A stretch of 64,000 bases of DNA from Lunularia cruciata (taxonomy: Eukaryota > Streptophyta > Marchantiopsida > Lunulariales > Lunulariaceae). Positions within the stretch are counted from its first letter, which is position 1; each line of letters begins with the position of its first letter. Location of the stretch: positions 29,576,501-29,640,500 of the forward strand of contig OX419761.1 in the NCBI GenBank assembly GCA_948567375.1, in the 5' to 3' direction. The position numbers and the translations under genes are program-made. The notes beneath the pieces are model-generated. The model did no database searches and was not told where the DNA came from. It saw only the letters and a program-made list of their open reading frames with translations. This document shows positions 43,400-56,399 of the stretch, piece by piece.

Positions 43400-45680
43400 C
43401 ATAATACATCCTCTCATAGGAATTCCTCTAAGGCTTTCATTGTTAGCACCACTATGTTGATGGTATACACCATCATCAGCCACAAGAGTGAGTTGCCTTT
43501 GTGCTTTAGCTTACAGAGGAGGTATTCCGTCATATTTTCAATCTTCAACCTTGCTTCATTTATCAATGGTAGGCTTGTAGGCTGGTCCTTAGGATCCTTC
43601 TCCATCTCCTTGTGATTTATGGCTGCATTATCAACCACACTTGCATCTTCCCTCTTATCCTATAGCTGTCCTCCCATGTACTTCTCTTCCTTCATTTTAG
43701 GACCTCTTCATTTGTAAGTGGCTCTTTTTTTGGACCACGTTTGTCAATAAGATGATCAAGTTGAACCTTATTGTCTTGCTCCCTTCTTAACAACCCAGAT
43801 TTGTTGACAAGAACACCTAGGATGAAGTCCATAATGGTTGTTGCTTTCTTGGGTGTCCTTTTCAAGTGGAAAATAGGGATGTCCTTGTCATCTTCCATCA
43901 TCATTTTCTCCTTTTGGGGAGAGTTGCCTCAGTCCTCACCTTTTTTGGCTGGTTGAGATGATTTTGCTTTGTTGTTTATTCCCTTATTGTCCACCTTGTT
44001 GCCTCCAATGGAAAACAAAATAGAGTAAACAAGTTGTTACTTCCTGATCCATTGTTATTCTTGGAGACAACTTTCCCATGATTTGAGGGTATTTGTGATC
44101 CAAAGTGACCTATTTTGTCCATGTCTTCCTCAATTCCTTCATTTTCCTCTTCTCTTTTGTTTGCTCCTTTGCTTCCTCTTTTTCTTGATGATACATCTAT
44201 CACTTGGGTGGTTTGTTTTGCTTCTTGTAGGCCTTAAATTTAGGACATGTGGCTATTGTCTTCCTCCTAATGTTTGCCATTTTTTATGATCCTTCCATTG
44301 GTATGAACTTCCTAGAGCTTGCATGCTTCTCATCCATCAGCCAATATTTCTCTCTATCTTGCTCTAGGTGTGTATTGAGGTAGTCGGGGCAATAAAAGTG
44401 ACTTGTGCATTTCTTCTCCTCCTCCTTTTTAAGGAAGTTGATACCTAAGTAGAAGTCAACTATGAATGATGAGACTATCATAACACCTCTCTACTCCTTC
44501 ATCTCATGTATTGATTCAACTACTTGTTCACAAAACATTCATGCTTAAGTTAATCATTTTCTCTTGTGAGAAGTTGGAAGAAGATAGCTTGGTTCAAGTT
44601 GGCATAAGCTATTTTTTTGGATTTGAACAACTTCATGATCATTTTAGTGACAATTCAACAAAAAAGATATCTGGGGAAGTCCACTAAATAGTCATCAATC
44701 ATTTTGGCTTTATGACATGAGTTGTGTATCTTGGTCTTAAGTTTCTTTTACTAGGACTACCATGAGGAGTATCTATAAACCTCTGGCCAAATAGGAAGGT
44801 TTCATGTCCCAAAAACACTTCCAAGCACCTTTTGTCTAGAAGGTAGGATTACCTCTTCTAACATAGAAACATTGGATACTTGCAAATTCCATAGTAGGAC
44901 TCTCGTTTGACTAATGTATTGGCTTTGAGATTGAGTCCTCACTCAAAAATCTCTTGGGTTTTATTGATGATCTTGTGAGATATGACTACTATCAATGATA
45001 ACATGCCAACACAAGTATCTATCATAAACAAAACACTCCTTCTCCCACAAATGCTCAAGGTTATAGTGTTGCAAAACAAGCTCTTGTGATAACAAAGCAT
45101 TGGAAAAGTGGAATTGGAAAAGCATTGGCAAAAAGAAAAAATTGAAATTGCAAAAAATTTGCCCAATGGTACAAGTTTTCAATTTATAGTGGGGTGAACC
45201 ATTCCATCATTTGGTGGTCATGGTGGTCAATGAAGGGTCACATGTCTTGCATAAAGGCAGATCAGGTAATTCAAATGGTCAGCATTTATGTTCTTTGGGA
45301 GCATAGTCATGCCAATTGAATGCACTTTAGTTGTTCTTGATACTTGGTAGTACAAATGTGTGACAATCATCATACCCTTAGTGAACTTATACTTGCATTC
45401 TTCATTTGCACAAAGTTGTAGCAGTTTGCTTGTACTTACAAAGATGATGAGGTTTGTAGTGATAAAGTTGATGAACTATCCTCAAATGACCATGGTTGCA
45501 ATGATATGATGTATGTTCTTTGTTACAAGTATGACAGTCTTTGTATTTGTAGGCTACCTTGTTGTAGGAATGCTCTTGTACCTTGTCTTTTAGGCCATAT
45601 GCCCATGTGATGAAAGGCATCATCTCAAACATATTGTGAGTTCTGCCAACAAATAACAAACATTCCTTCATTTTCATCTC
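43400..45680 (-). pseudogene. Unrecognised coding family, minus-strand copy, decayed
   Basis: Ordered blocks on the minus strand match the plus-strand copy at 47765-50600. They are DTPHGSPSK (about 44790), MKLFKSKKIAYANLNQAIFF (about 44600-44660), FYLGINFLKKEEEKKC (about 44400-44450) and WLMMVYTINIVVLTMKALEE (about 43420-43490). Upstream, at 45402-45677, is a zinc-finger-like motif, CHTCNKEHTSYHC. Between blocks the frames are lysine- and glutamate-rich and broken. No reverse transcriptase, integrase or transposase motif is visible. I cannot name the family; a gag-like or other transposon protein is possible. Confidence 0.6.
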
Positions 45681-45699
45681 CTCCTATTATGCTACCTCC

Positions 45700-47760
45700 T
45701 ACCATCTCCTATTAAACTAACCAAAAAAAAGGATTTCTCTCATAAAGCAAAGGTGGTTCACCACCCAAGGAACAAGGAATAAGGAAGTACTCATCATCCC
45801 TTCATTTGTAGCTATCTTTTTCATCGAGTTCTCTAATTAACCATGTCCATGACTATGAGTCTTGGAGGACCTTGGAATTCTAGTCTTGGAGGAATTCCAT
45901 GGAGTTCAATTCTCCACCTTCTTAGTCTATACTACATTGTCTTGACATCCATTAGAGGTTTATCTTGAGTAAGAAATCAACCACTTCAAAGGAAATCAGT
46001 CATTGTAATCTTAGATGACATTTTAGTCAAACCTTACACAATATCTTAGCAGGTTTTTCAAATTCTAAGAGAAACTAAGCTATAAAGCTTTTAATTATCA
46101 TGAAATAATAAGAATTGATGTTGACTAATTAAGCCATAGAGTGAGTGAAAAAGGCTTTCAAGTTATGAATGACCATATACAATTGATATTGGCTATCAAG
46201 CATTGGAAGCATTATTTGAGAGATAAGGAGCTTTTGTATTATGTTTCTACCTCCTAGAACATGAAGTTGTGTATAGCATGCATATGTTTAGTAACTTGTG
46301 ATAGTCTTTGTATTGCATTGGACCAAAAAACCAAGTAAAAGTAAGCTGATGCTAAACCTATTATTACCATACTAAACCAAGTATAATGCTAATTGTACTT
46401 GGTTTGATCACAAGTTGTCCTTAAGCTCAAAGCTCAACATTTGTTTCAATTACAATGGCTTGGATTTAGTTGCTTTAGCAATATAAGCAAGTAGATCAAG
46501 ACTTTGGATATCTATTATGCATTTTAGATTCCTTGTACATGGTTTAATTTATCTAGTTGTTCAATTGTCCATGAAGTCAAATTAGGTCTAGCACATATTC
46601 TTGACTCATATTTCTTGGCCAATAGATCATAGATCAGTCAAAATGGCTTCATAGTTTAGCATAAGATCAAGGTCAAAGTATCAACTCCTTAGATCCTTAT
46701 TATAACTTAGGTTATTAGACTACCACTAAGACTAAAAATAACCCTAGAATCCACCTCATATCCTTGAATCATCTCCTAGAATCTTTAACGTTAAGTATGT
46801 GCCACAAGCTAATCTTAGAGATACTCTCTCTTAGTTTAATTTCTAGATTAACTAGGACATCCATACACTTTTATTCTTTTAAAATTATGCTACAATTAAA
46901 AAATCTAATTATGGTCTCCAAGTGTACTTTTTTGTGATCTTAGAATCATATGAACCTAAATTTTAACATTGTGATCTAACTTAGTAGAGATACCAACTCA
47001 CAAAACTCCCTTGGTAGTTGTGAGCTTGAAATGACCTTGATCTTACTTGAAGTGTCTTAATAAGATCTTCCAATGATTCCATATAGCATATATGTACTCT
47101 AGAAAAGAGACCTCCAGCTAAGTCATTTAGAGTTCTTGGTTAATTGCTTACTTCTTTTCTCATTACATGACTTGGCTTATGATCTATTAGTATTAGCAAA
47201 AATCTTGCTATTTGCTATTATTTTACTGTTACTCTACACTCTTTTGATTAATAAAAACATAATTTCCTTTGAGATTTTCAATAAAACACTTGAACTTAAA
47301 AGAAATTGGATTGGAATTATAATATATATATCAAAATATTAAATATAAATTTTTTATTCATTAGCTAGGTTTTCATTATATTCATAATTTATTATATTTT
47401 CATTAAAGAATAGTGATTTAAAGCATGCAATGGATTCCTAAAATAAGAATAATGTCAAATAGCAATATAATGTAGGAGAATTGTATTAAGGTTTAGGTTA
47501 ATATAATATGGTTTTATTAAATTGCATCTAGTAAGCTCATCAAGGTATTGTAGTGACCCACCTTGACTCTCTTGTAGCAAAGTTTAATTTTTTTTGATTT
47601 TTTTGAAAGATCCTAGCATGTGGTATGGTAGAATGTAGTAGTAGATGCACAATTGTCATTAGTTGTTATAAAAAATCCCCATAAAGTAGATCATTCCTTT
47701 GTACAATGACTATGACCTTGCTCTAGAGGATGATGGCCACATGTTTATATCATAACTGGT
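45700..47760. other. Spacer between the two inverted copies; no gene seen
   Basis: AT-rich. A short piece near 46190-46230 (AIKHWKHYLRDKELLYY) resembles an RNase H fragment of a gypsy element but is too short to call. Confidence 0.4.
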
Positions 47761-47764
47761 TGTT

Positions 47765-50600
47765 TTGATAGACCATTGTTCTTACAATGAGCATCCTTGC
47801 AAAGCTCCTCCCTTACAAATCATAATGCTAATACAAAGTTCTGTCAATACAATCTTTTGCCATCAATTGAAATGCCATCCAATTTTGTGCCAATGGAAAA
47901 ATTACTTTCAATATGAGCATATTGCCAAAGGATGTACCCTTGACTGTTCAAGTACCAAGCACCATGCATTTATTGCATGACCAAGACTCCCATCAAGCAT
48001 CATGATGATGAAGGATGGACTAGTTTCTACAAGATTATAAAACCAATGTCTCCATGCCATAAGAAGAAATTTTTACTTTCAATTTATTCCTTCATGCTTG
48101 AGATTTTGGGTTACTTTATGCTACAAGTAATTCTTGCTGCTACTGGTAGGACTCACCTTTTTGCTAGTCAAGTGCAGAATGCATTTGAAGGACTTTGCAA
48201 GAGGGTATGGGTGGCAAAGTAGATTTGAAAATCTCACTATTTTAGCAATGGCAAGATGGATTGCCAAGGAAAAAAAATAGAATTCATCTACAAAGATAGT
48301 AAACAAACCTCGAGATTTCAGAATGGGGTTTGAACTGTAGGTTGGACTACCTCAAGAGCTGGAAGCTAGAACTATTACTATGGGATTGGAGTCTTTTGAG
48401 TGTCTCTTTGTAAGAAAAAATTGCTTTAAGATAGATATGAGCGGCAAAAGGCTAAAGATGTGTCCAACCATGTGGACAAAAGATCATTGGCAATAGGTAT
48501 TGGGAGGAGACTACTCATTGTTTAGATAGATTCATATGAAAACACCCCATGGTCATCCAAGTAAGGAATGAAAAGATAAGATTGATGACTTTTTTGTAAG
48601 GGAAAAATCAACAAATGGGTATAAGATAGAGGATCTTAAGGACATGATTCAACATGTCATGTCCAAGACCGTCATGAAGCTATTTAGATTAAAAAGGACA
48701 TCCTACATAAACCTCAACCAAGCCATCTTCTTTCAACTTTTGCATGAATAGTGACTAGTGAGTTGAGCAATGATGTTTTGCAAGCATATCAACAAGCTAT
48801 TGGATGACATGAATATAGGTACAACCATAGTTTTTGCTTCTTTGTGTTAAAATTCTACATAGGAATGAGCCACCTAACCAAGAAGGAGAAGGAGAAATAC
48901 TTTGGTCACTTCCACCACTTTACTTATGTCAATGGACATCCAAATCTACCCAAGGAAATTGAGAAGTACCATGAGGTAGACAAGAAGTTTGCTTGTATCA
49001 AGAAAATTGATGCCGGTTACAAAAACCTACAATAGGATCCTCATACAAAAGGAGATTGTGACCAGGCCAAAGGTTCAGGCTTCCAAGAAATGCAAACAAG
49101 CAATGCAACAATAGACATATAATCTAGTAATAAGGAAGCCAGGATGTCCTCCAGAATGATAGAGAAAGATAACAAGGAGGTAGGAAGTGACAACTTCTTC
49201 ACATAGATCTTTTCACCTAACAATAAATAAGTATAGGTAGTATCCAAAAATGACAAGGTCCAATAATCAACACCTATAATGGATGAGACCACAAAGTCCT
49301 TCTTGTTAAAGGGGAAAGAACCAAAGGAAGAAGACAAAACAAACCTTGACACAAGCCTTAGATGAAGATGAAAGATGAAACAAACCCTGTCACAAGCCTT
49401 AGCCTTTGTCAACCTCATTTTACAAACACAAAAAGAGGAGGTATAGGAATATGACACAACATAAAAGACCCAAAGCCACAAGCTCTGAGTGTTGTACAAG
49501 CCTAAAATTGCTACTAAGAGATGAAATAGTCTCCACATTGGTAGAAGGGTTGCCAAACAAACAATTGCTTGTAGGAATGAGGGTGGAAGAAGTAGAAAAC
49601 ACACCCTTGGCCAACCCTACCAACAAAGCAACCTAACCAGAGAACCACTAGTAGAAAGGACCACAATCAAATCCTTCCTTGACCAAGTATGATATGAAAG
49701 GAAGTCCATCACATGGTTAATGATGATCTATACAATAAAGACGGTCATGCTTACAATGAAGGCCTTGGAGGAGCTCTTGCCTTTCTACAAAGAACTCAAC
49801 ACAATGGTTGAAAAACCAATGGCATAGGTTTATCACCTCCATCAAATGGCACAATCAATGGCCCAAGAGAAGGTGCTTCTTTGAAATGTGTTAAACAAAG
49901 CAACCGCTTGGAGTGCAAAAAAGAAAAAGGAGTTAGATAGGATTTAGAAGGATGAGCAGCAACAACACAAGGAATAAAAAATGTTACTCATCTAGTTGAA
50001 GGACAAAGCCAATAAAGATCAATCTCAATGCCTTTTACCAATGAAAAAAATACAAGGACAAGCTAGGAATATGAAACTACAAACTCTAGAGTCTACAAAC
50101 CAAACTTGACAGACATTTATTGGCACAATGCTGACAAAAACAAGATATGAAAACATCAAGAAAAATTACAAATCTTGGACCTAACTATGGGGTTGAAGTA
50201 TCATTAGGAAAAAGAGTAAAGGAATGAACAAAACTCCTAAGCAAACAAATGAGCCTAGAGAACAAATAAATTGGGTTGCTTGCAATGATTGGGCATATAA
50301 CAGCCATGTTGTTGGATCAATTGGAGTGGATGGAAAATGAGAACCCCTAGTGGGCAAAGATGAAAGATTATTGGACCCAATTTGATGTGCTAGAATGAAG
50401 GTGTACACAAACAACTAGCTTGTGGCAATGGCTGTGAAACTACAAGGACATATGACTGCCAAGTTTGAAAAACCTAGGCCCACTTCAAACAACTCATTAA
50501 AACATACTAGAAGGAGCTCATAGAGCTAATTCACATATGGAATGAAGCAAGTAGTTTGTTACTGGTGCCAACTATTTGTATCAATGATATGTGACCTTGC
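47765..50600 (+). pseudogene. Unrecognised coding family, plus-strand copy, decayed
   Basis: Collinear with the minus-strand copy. It has KTPHGHPSKE (about 48538), IEDLKDMIQHVMSKTVMKLF followed by RLKRTSYINLNQAIFFQLL (about 48625-48745), FYIGMSHLTKKEKEKYFGHF (48847-48906) and WLMMIYTIKTVMLTMKALEE (about 49715-49775). Block spacing is similar in the two copies, about 1.05 versus 1.16 kb between the MKLF and LMM blocks. A long open frame on the opposite strand (49041-49604) is a shadow. Stops occur throughout. Function is unknown. Confidence 0.6.
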
Positions 50601-51446
50601 CAATGATTTCAGACAAAATCAATGGTAGTTATCTTTGTTAGAAACTACTAAGTGCCATCTTGTAGATAGGATAGTTTAGGGCTTGTAGTTGTAGATCAAG
50701 ACCCTTTGTTTCAAGTACATAATTTATACATAATAGTAGATATTGCAAAGGTCTTGTATTAGTTAGCATATGAAGAAGACCGCATATCAAGGTGGTAGTA
50801 GCCATGACCCATTGGTGCTTATGGATTAGGTTTATGGTTAGTGGATAGAATGTGCTTAACATTGAGTGCTTTAGATATATTTAGGAGATATCTAGCCCTT
50901 TATAATTGTTGGATCTCTTTGCAGCCAAGTAGGAAGATGTATAAGGTGCTTAGGCTCAATGACCACTGTGTCCATTTGGTGCATCCTTCTTTTGGAGTAA
51001 ATGGAGTTTATATCATCAAGACTCTTAAGTTGGTGTATTTGGATTAGTTTGCATTTTGTAATGGTGATTGCATGCTTATTAAATATGGAGTGAAAAATCC
51101 GAGCACATAAGTAGAAGCATTTGAGTGATATAGTTTGTTTGTGTGGAACTAGAGTGTGCAAATTTAGGTACTCTATGGATGTCAAGAATGATACAAAACT
51201 AGGTGGTTGCATGCTTGAGGTATCATTAACATTGTCAAGAGAGATTGAGCATCATGATCACTTCACCTCTTGTGATGTGGTACATTTCCCCCATACAATT
51301 TAGGCATTCCCAAATTCTAGTTGTTAAGGCCCATAATACTACCAATCTCATACAACCAAACACTTGTAACGTATCATATCATAAAGTCTTAGGGATCACT
51401 ACAATGATGTCGGTACAGAATTTGGCCAGGCAAAAGGAGAAGGTAC

Positions 51447-51650
51447 AAAAATTCTATGACAAAGTGATCTTTGTTCCAAATGAACCATTACTTCTTGGAC
51501 TCTTTTGGACTTGAAATATAGTAAGCTTTGCATTTAGTTTGTCACATTTTTGTAGTGTACCAAGGTTGGTGACATTAACCTCTCTTGGGAGGAAACTTGC
51601 TTAAGAGATTAAACATGAAATGATAGATAGTCATGATAATGATACTTTTA
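51447..51650 (+). repeat. Dispersed repeat R, copy 3
   Basis: The most diverged copy. It still aligns along the whole unit, for example AAATTCTATGACAAAGTGAT against AAATTCCAAGGTGAAGTGAC in copy 1, and it ends GATAGTCATGATAATGATAC. Confidence 0.55.
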
Positions 51651-53700
51651 TCTCATTTTTAGTCATTTCAAATCCTTGTCCTCTAGGGAAAAACTCATCC
51701 TTACCAATTATACTAGTTATACTAATTATATTAGTTTTTTGACATTGGGTTATCATATTTGTCTATGGCTTCAAGAATCTTCTATTTTTTCTTTTCCTTA
51801 AGAATAACATTGATAATGATCGATTAAGTTTATGGTAAACTTTAGAATTTACTTGGAGAAAATTGTGTGTGATAAAGCTTTATTTGAAGAAAATTAAATT
51901 AAAATATGGGGTAAGTAAAAATTAAAAAAAGACTTTGAACATGTGTTGTAAATGAATTGAAATCTTTTGAAATTTACCATATTAAAAATTTAGCATAATT
52001 AATTTCTATAAAGTCATTTATCTTATTTTGACTTTTAATCAAGAGAATGGTTAAATCCTCCCACCTTTTTTACTAAATTGAGTTACCGTACTCTTTTTTA
52101 GGGGAATTCAATGTCACTCAAAGTAGATAACACATTAATTTGATTTGTATGTAGATCCACATCACATTCTTAATTCTGATGTGTATAGAACATAAGACCG
52201 CAAAAAAATGCCTATGCTGGACAGTCAATCTGAAGAGCTAAATGGGATAAAGTGTTTGGGATTCCAAATTCAGGGTTGGGTTGTACACAACAAGCTTAAA
52301 AAAATTTCTTTTGTAAATTCTTGAGGTTAAGGGTTTAGTGGCTATTGAGACTTCAAGTATAGTAATAGGCTATCCAAGGAAGCTTTCAAAATTGGTTCCT
52401 TGAATTCATGCCATTCAAGGTATAATAAGTTGAGACCCCAAATTGGAGAAGGTGCCATCCAAAGGAAGTTCCAATGAATTTGTTTTCTAAATTCTTGAAG
52501 TTAAGTGTTGAAGTTCCTTGAATTCTTGCAGGTCAAGGTTTAACGGGTTGAGACTTCAAATTGGAAAATGTGCCATCTAGAAGAAGCTTCAAATAATTTT
52601 TTTCTTAATTCTTGAGGTTAAGGACTGAAGTTGAAGCTCCAGATTGGGGAGTTTACTTTAAGAGAAACTGAGATTTTTGCTTGCCCTCAAAAGCTAATTA
52701 GTCTAGTGGGTTCCAATTGTTGCTTAAAATGATAATGCACAATTGGCCCTACATGCAACTTCAGCAACATTAGACGGTGGGCTTATTCTGGTATGCATAA
52801 AGATCATAAAGGTTTCATTTTCCTGGCTTGAAATTTTATTATTTGTAGATATGCTAGGGCTTTTGAAAGATGTGTCTGATAGCAATGTTGTCCAAACTAC
52901 CTTTTGATGGTTTTTTTCCAATTCAATAGGTGAAAGTCACAATGAAAACTCCTCCATCAGCTGCAAATTTAGTATGTAAAGAAATTCTTCTATTTTTCCA
53001 ACATCAAAAAACTGCCATTCTAGGCAACTTGAAGCTTCATGAGAATCCAAGCTTAATCAGTTTTCCAACCAACTTCATAACAATTGTTATGTCTATCCAA
53101 GTTGTAGCTCACATTTCACGGTTTTTGGTCTCCTTAAAGTTAGGGTACTCTAAGGAATTGCAATTCATCAAGCATCTAGTTCTAAAGCTATAAGATATAG
53201 ATGAGAAAAATATAGAAAGATTACTCCAACATTGCTTCTAGGTGGTCATGCAATGATGCTAGCTGCTACAATGTGATTGATTGTACATCTAATTATTATC
53301 ATATGCTAATAATATGTTTTTTTGATTGACTCTTAAGTTACACTCTTTCAAGGCTCCTACCACATCAAAACAGAACTTGTAGCAACATTTGCAAGTTATC
53401 AAAGTTTCCAAGGACTTTGTAGAGTCTAGAAAAGATGCTCTAGAGAAAGTTCATGTGAGTTATTCCATCAAGTTTAACAAAGTCTTTCAATCTTTGTTTA
53501 TGTTTGTCACTTTTCACAATATATCAATTTCTCAAATTGATTCCCAAGAAAAATTAGTATGAAAAAAATAATTTATGTTATGATTGCTTACTTGACTATA
53601 TCTCCATATCACTAGCATTGTATGTCTCTTCTAATTGTGAATTTTTTCATAAAATAAAAAAGTATACATCACTTTCTTATTACCACTTTTCTATGAAGAT
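51651..53700. other. AT-rich sequence; degenerate tandem repeat, no gene
   Basis: Apart from the tandem repeat at 52290-52660 nothing conserved is visible. Confidence 0.45.
52290..52660 (+). repeat. Degenerate tandem repeat, about 120-130 bp period, about three units
   Basis: Recurring blocks are AATTCTTGAGGTTAAG (52315, 52490, 52608), GTTGAGACTTCAAATTGG-like segments (52430, 52545) and GTGCCATCYAR followed by GAAGYTTCMAA (52451, 52570). The units are diverged by substitutions and small indels. Confidence 0.6.
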
Positions 53701-53710
53701 CATGCATGAT

Positions 53711-53820
53711 GTTGTGCATATATACCTTGCTCCACAACATGCATCACTATCAATATCATACACTATAGAAGCACAACTCACACATAAGGCATACATGGAC
53801 TCTAAAGTGCCACAATAATC
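53711..53820 (+). repeat. Direct repeat pair, copy 1 (partner 54264-54370)
   Basis: The two share ATCATACACTAKAGAAGCAC, then AACTCACACATAAG and GGACTCTAAARTRCCACAAT. They lie 3' of the element E pol (which reads on the minus strand), so they may be duplicated LTR sequence. Confidence 0.65.
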
Positions 53821-54263
53821 AGTTCTTCTTCAACTTGAATCAACTCAAATTAGATAAGTACTTGATAATTTACTCAAAAATCTGTCAACAATTGGGCACT
53901 AATTATAGTCAAGCCACACCTACTCTAGCTAAGAGACTCCATTATAGCCATAGCCATGTCCACCATAGCCAAGAACTTGAAGGCTCAACATCAAAGAAGT
54001 GAATTCTCTAGGGCTGCACTTCAAATGTATATCTCTAATTTTGACCTAGATCTCCAACTCTCACGGTCCCACTGATGCCACACTTGACGATGCAAATGAT
54101 GCAAGTCATGGAGTGTCCTACCATGTGATTAATACCTCAAACATGAAATCTAACCACCAACAAGTAGTCTATGAGTAACTACCAAAATACCCTAAATTAC
54201 CAACACTATTATTCCAGTGTCTAGGCAATCTAGCTTCAACACCACAAATGTTGTGATAGTTAT

Positions 54264-54370
54264 CTTGTGTATATACATCACTACACAATATATATTGCTA
54301 TCAACATCATACACTAGAGAAGCACAACTCACACATAAGTCATAAATGGACTCTAAAATACCACAATCAC
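54264..54370 (+). repeat. Direct repeat pair, copy 2
   Basis: See 53711-53820. The pair is separated by about 445 bp of other sequence. Confidence 0.65.
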
Positions 54371-54540
54371 TCCCTAGCTAACGGTTAGGTCCCTCTAATG
54401 CCAAATAGCCATCTACTCTAAGTATATTGTATACCTTATGGTGGGCAAAGATCAAGAGGGCCGGGTCCTATCAAGCCATATTGTTAGTTGCTTCTCTACA
54501 ATCTATACCACATAAAGGGTGAACTAGCTATAGGTCAAGG

Positions 54541-54675
54541 ACATCTAAGACATAACTACTATCCTTAAGGAACCTCTATGAGGGGAGGAGTCAAACATGC
54601 CATATGTCATCCTCCCAAACAATTATCACACACCAACATAGTAGCAACTCCACCAGAAGAGCCGCATAACATACA
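54541..54675 (-). pseudogene. PHD finger at the C-terminus of element E pol
   Basis: A PHD finger is a two-zinc C4HC3 module that commonly reads histone H3 tails. On the minus strand the metal ligands are all present in order and spacing: C-M-L-C (codons at 54664-54675), 11 residues, C-D-N-C, 4 residues, H, 2 residues, C, 14 residues, C-L-R-C (54541-54552). The TPPL segment after the sixth ligand is typical. Three codons read as stops (TGA or TAG); those where the family has Trp fit TGG codons that decayed. It sits where chromoviruses carry a chromodomain. Confidence 0.75.
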
Positions 54676-55059
54676 ACACAAGCTTGCTTGTACAAGTGCC
54701 AAGCTTGGGTCCATAGTACCATCAATATTAGGGAGGTAGCATGGTGCACAATTGTGCACATGATCCTTGCAAACAACACCATCATGTCCTTCCAACATGA
54801 GGACTCTAAAAAGAAAAACCTCGAACACTCTCAAGATAGTGCAACCTAAAGTAACATCAAGTGTTGTTGGTGTTGTTTGTAGTCATGGTGTTGTATACAT
54901 AGTCACCTAGATGAAATCAATGGATCAAGGGTCTACATCCTCCTCTTCAAATAGTAACATAGCATAAGGTATCCCTATGCTAAGCTATCACCAAGTTCTC
55001 AAAGGAAATTGGCATCACTCTTCAAAAAGTCTTTGCCCATTAAGAACATGCGCTCACCC

Positions 55060-55760
55060 AGACATCTAGATCATCCAAGTCCAAAATTGCATTAACGTCT
55101 TGATGAATGGCCATAGGTAAATCTGGATCTTGTCCATAGAGTAGAAAGTAAGGAGAGATGGATGCTAAGGAGGCTTGCCAGCTGAACCAATAGCCCATGG
55201 CTAACCAAGGTAACTAAAGATCCCAATCTTCCAAGTGGCCTCTCTACATGCAAACTATACTTTTGCAATCCTCTCTTCACAATCTGAACCACTTTCTTTG
55301 CTAAGCCATTTGCCTCAAGGTGATCTTGAGAGGTAGTATGATGATAAATCAAATCCTTATCACACAAGATTTGAAACTCACCCAAGAACTCTATACCTTA
55401 ATCAAACCTCAACTAGTGCACCAAAATGACTAAGAATCTAATCCAAGAACAAGTAAGCCATCCTTTCACTAGACTTGTCAAGAATTGCCACCAACTCAAT
55501 CCACTTGGAGAAGTGCTCCACCATAACCAAAACATATCAATGATGTCTCATAGTCAATGGTAAAAGTACAACAAAGTCCAAACTCCAAACTCCAATGGTA
55601 ACCCAATCCCATGATAGGTAATGAGTGTTATTGTGGCATAAGAGCATTAAATGATGCTCTAACTTGGTCATAAACCACACATCTAACAACAAATTGCTAT
55701 CCATTGGTTTGCATATTTGTGCCAACAATAATGACTCTAGAGTAAGCTGTATGTATGATT
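55060..55760 (-). pseudogene. Integrase of element E, broken
   Basis: Minus-strand blocks: WVTIGVWSLDFVVLLPLT with the first Asp (about 55570), YVLVMVEHFSKWIELVA (about 55490-55545), and the C-terminal core QDHLEANGLAKKVVQIVKRG (about 55270-55330) with the catalytic Glu. The region of the second Asp is destroyed by stops. The linker toward the PHD finger includes MLEGHDGVVCKDHVHNCAPC (54720-54800). Confidence 0.75.
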
Positions 55761-56399
55761 TACTCCAAATTGTCCTAGCTCCTCATGAGCATAATGGACC
55801 AACTATGGTCTCTAGGATGGAAGGAGGTACTACTTGCATTCTACCATCCTCTCATACACAAAGAAGGTGTCTGGCTCCAATCTGAACCGCTTGGCTTGCT
55901 TAAGAGCATGGTCTCCCTCCTTGGCACCAACTATGACAACTATGCCACCTACACACCAGTGCAAAGATAATCCATTACTAAGACATGATCATGAATATTT
56001 TTCTGAATTGTACCACTATCTCCATCCTATGGATATGTGACCTCAATAACTCCTCTTGTATGCACTAAGAGAGATACCACCAAAGCCTCAAAAATATACA
56101 AAAGGGGTAGATGCATGCCAACTTGGCACTATCTCCTCATCTATCTTACCATGCCAATGTGCTCTGATCTGATCCTAATGGTTGGGACATGGGTTTCTAC
56201 TCAACACATATGCATCATGGTTCACCAGTCTAGGTTTGTGAAATCATACTCTTGTAAAATCAGAGCCTATCATGCAAGCTTCTCTAAAAGCTTGTTGGAC
56301 TCCATCAACCACTTTAGTGGTTAATGATTAGTGATGAGATTGATGGGGTCATCAAATAGGTAATATAAGAAATGTGCTACTACCCATATTGCTACCAAG

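Noticed and set aside
49041-49604. A 187-codon open frame on the minus strand
   Set aside because: It is antisense to the plus-strand unknown family, whose blocks on both sides match the inverted copy. Its low-complexity leucine/serine content reflects the lysine/glutamate-rich sense strand.
42055-51650. One fold-back transposon with repeat R as terminal inverted repeats
   Set aside because: The R copies are direct, not inverted, and no target duplication is visible.
54607-54834. PHD-finger host gene on the minus strand
   Set aside because: The motif sits right after integrase sequence on the same strand, with integrase-type linker leading into it and several stops inside. A retroelement domain explains it better.
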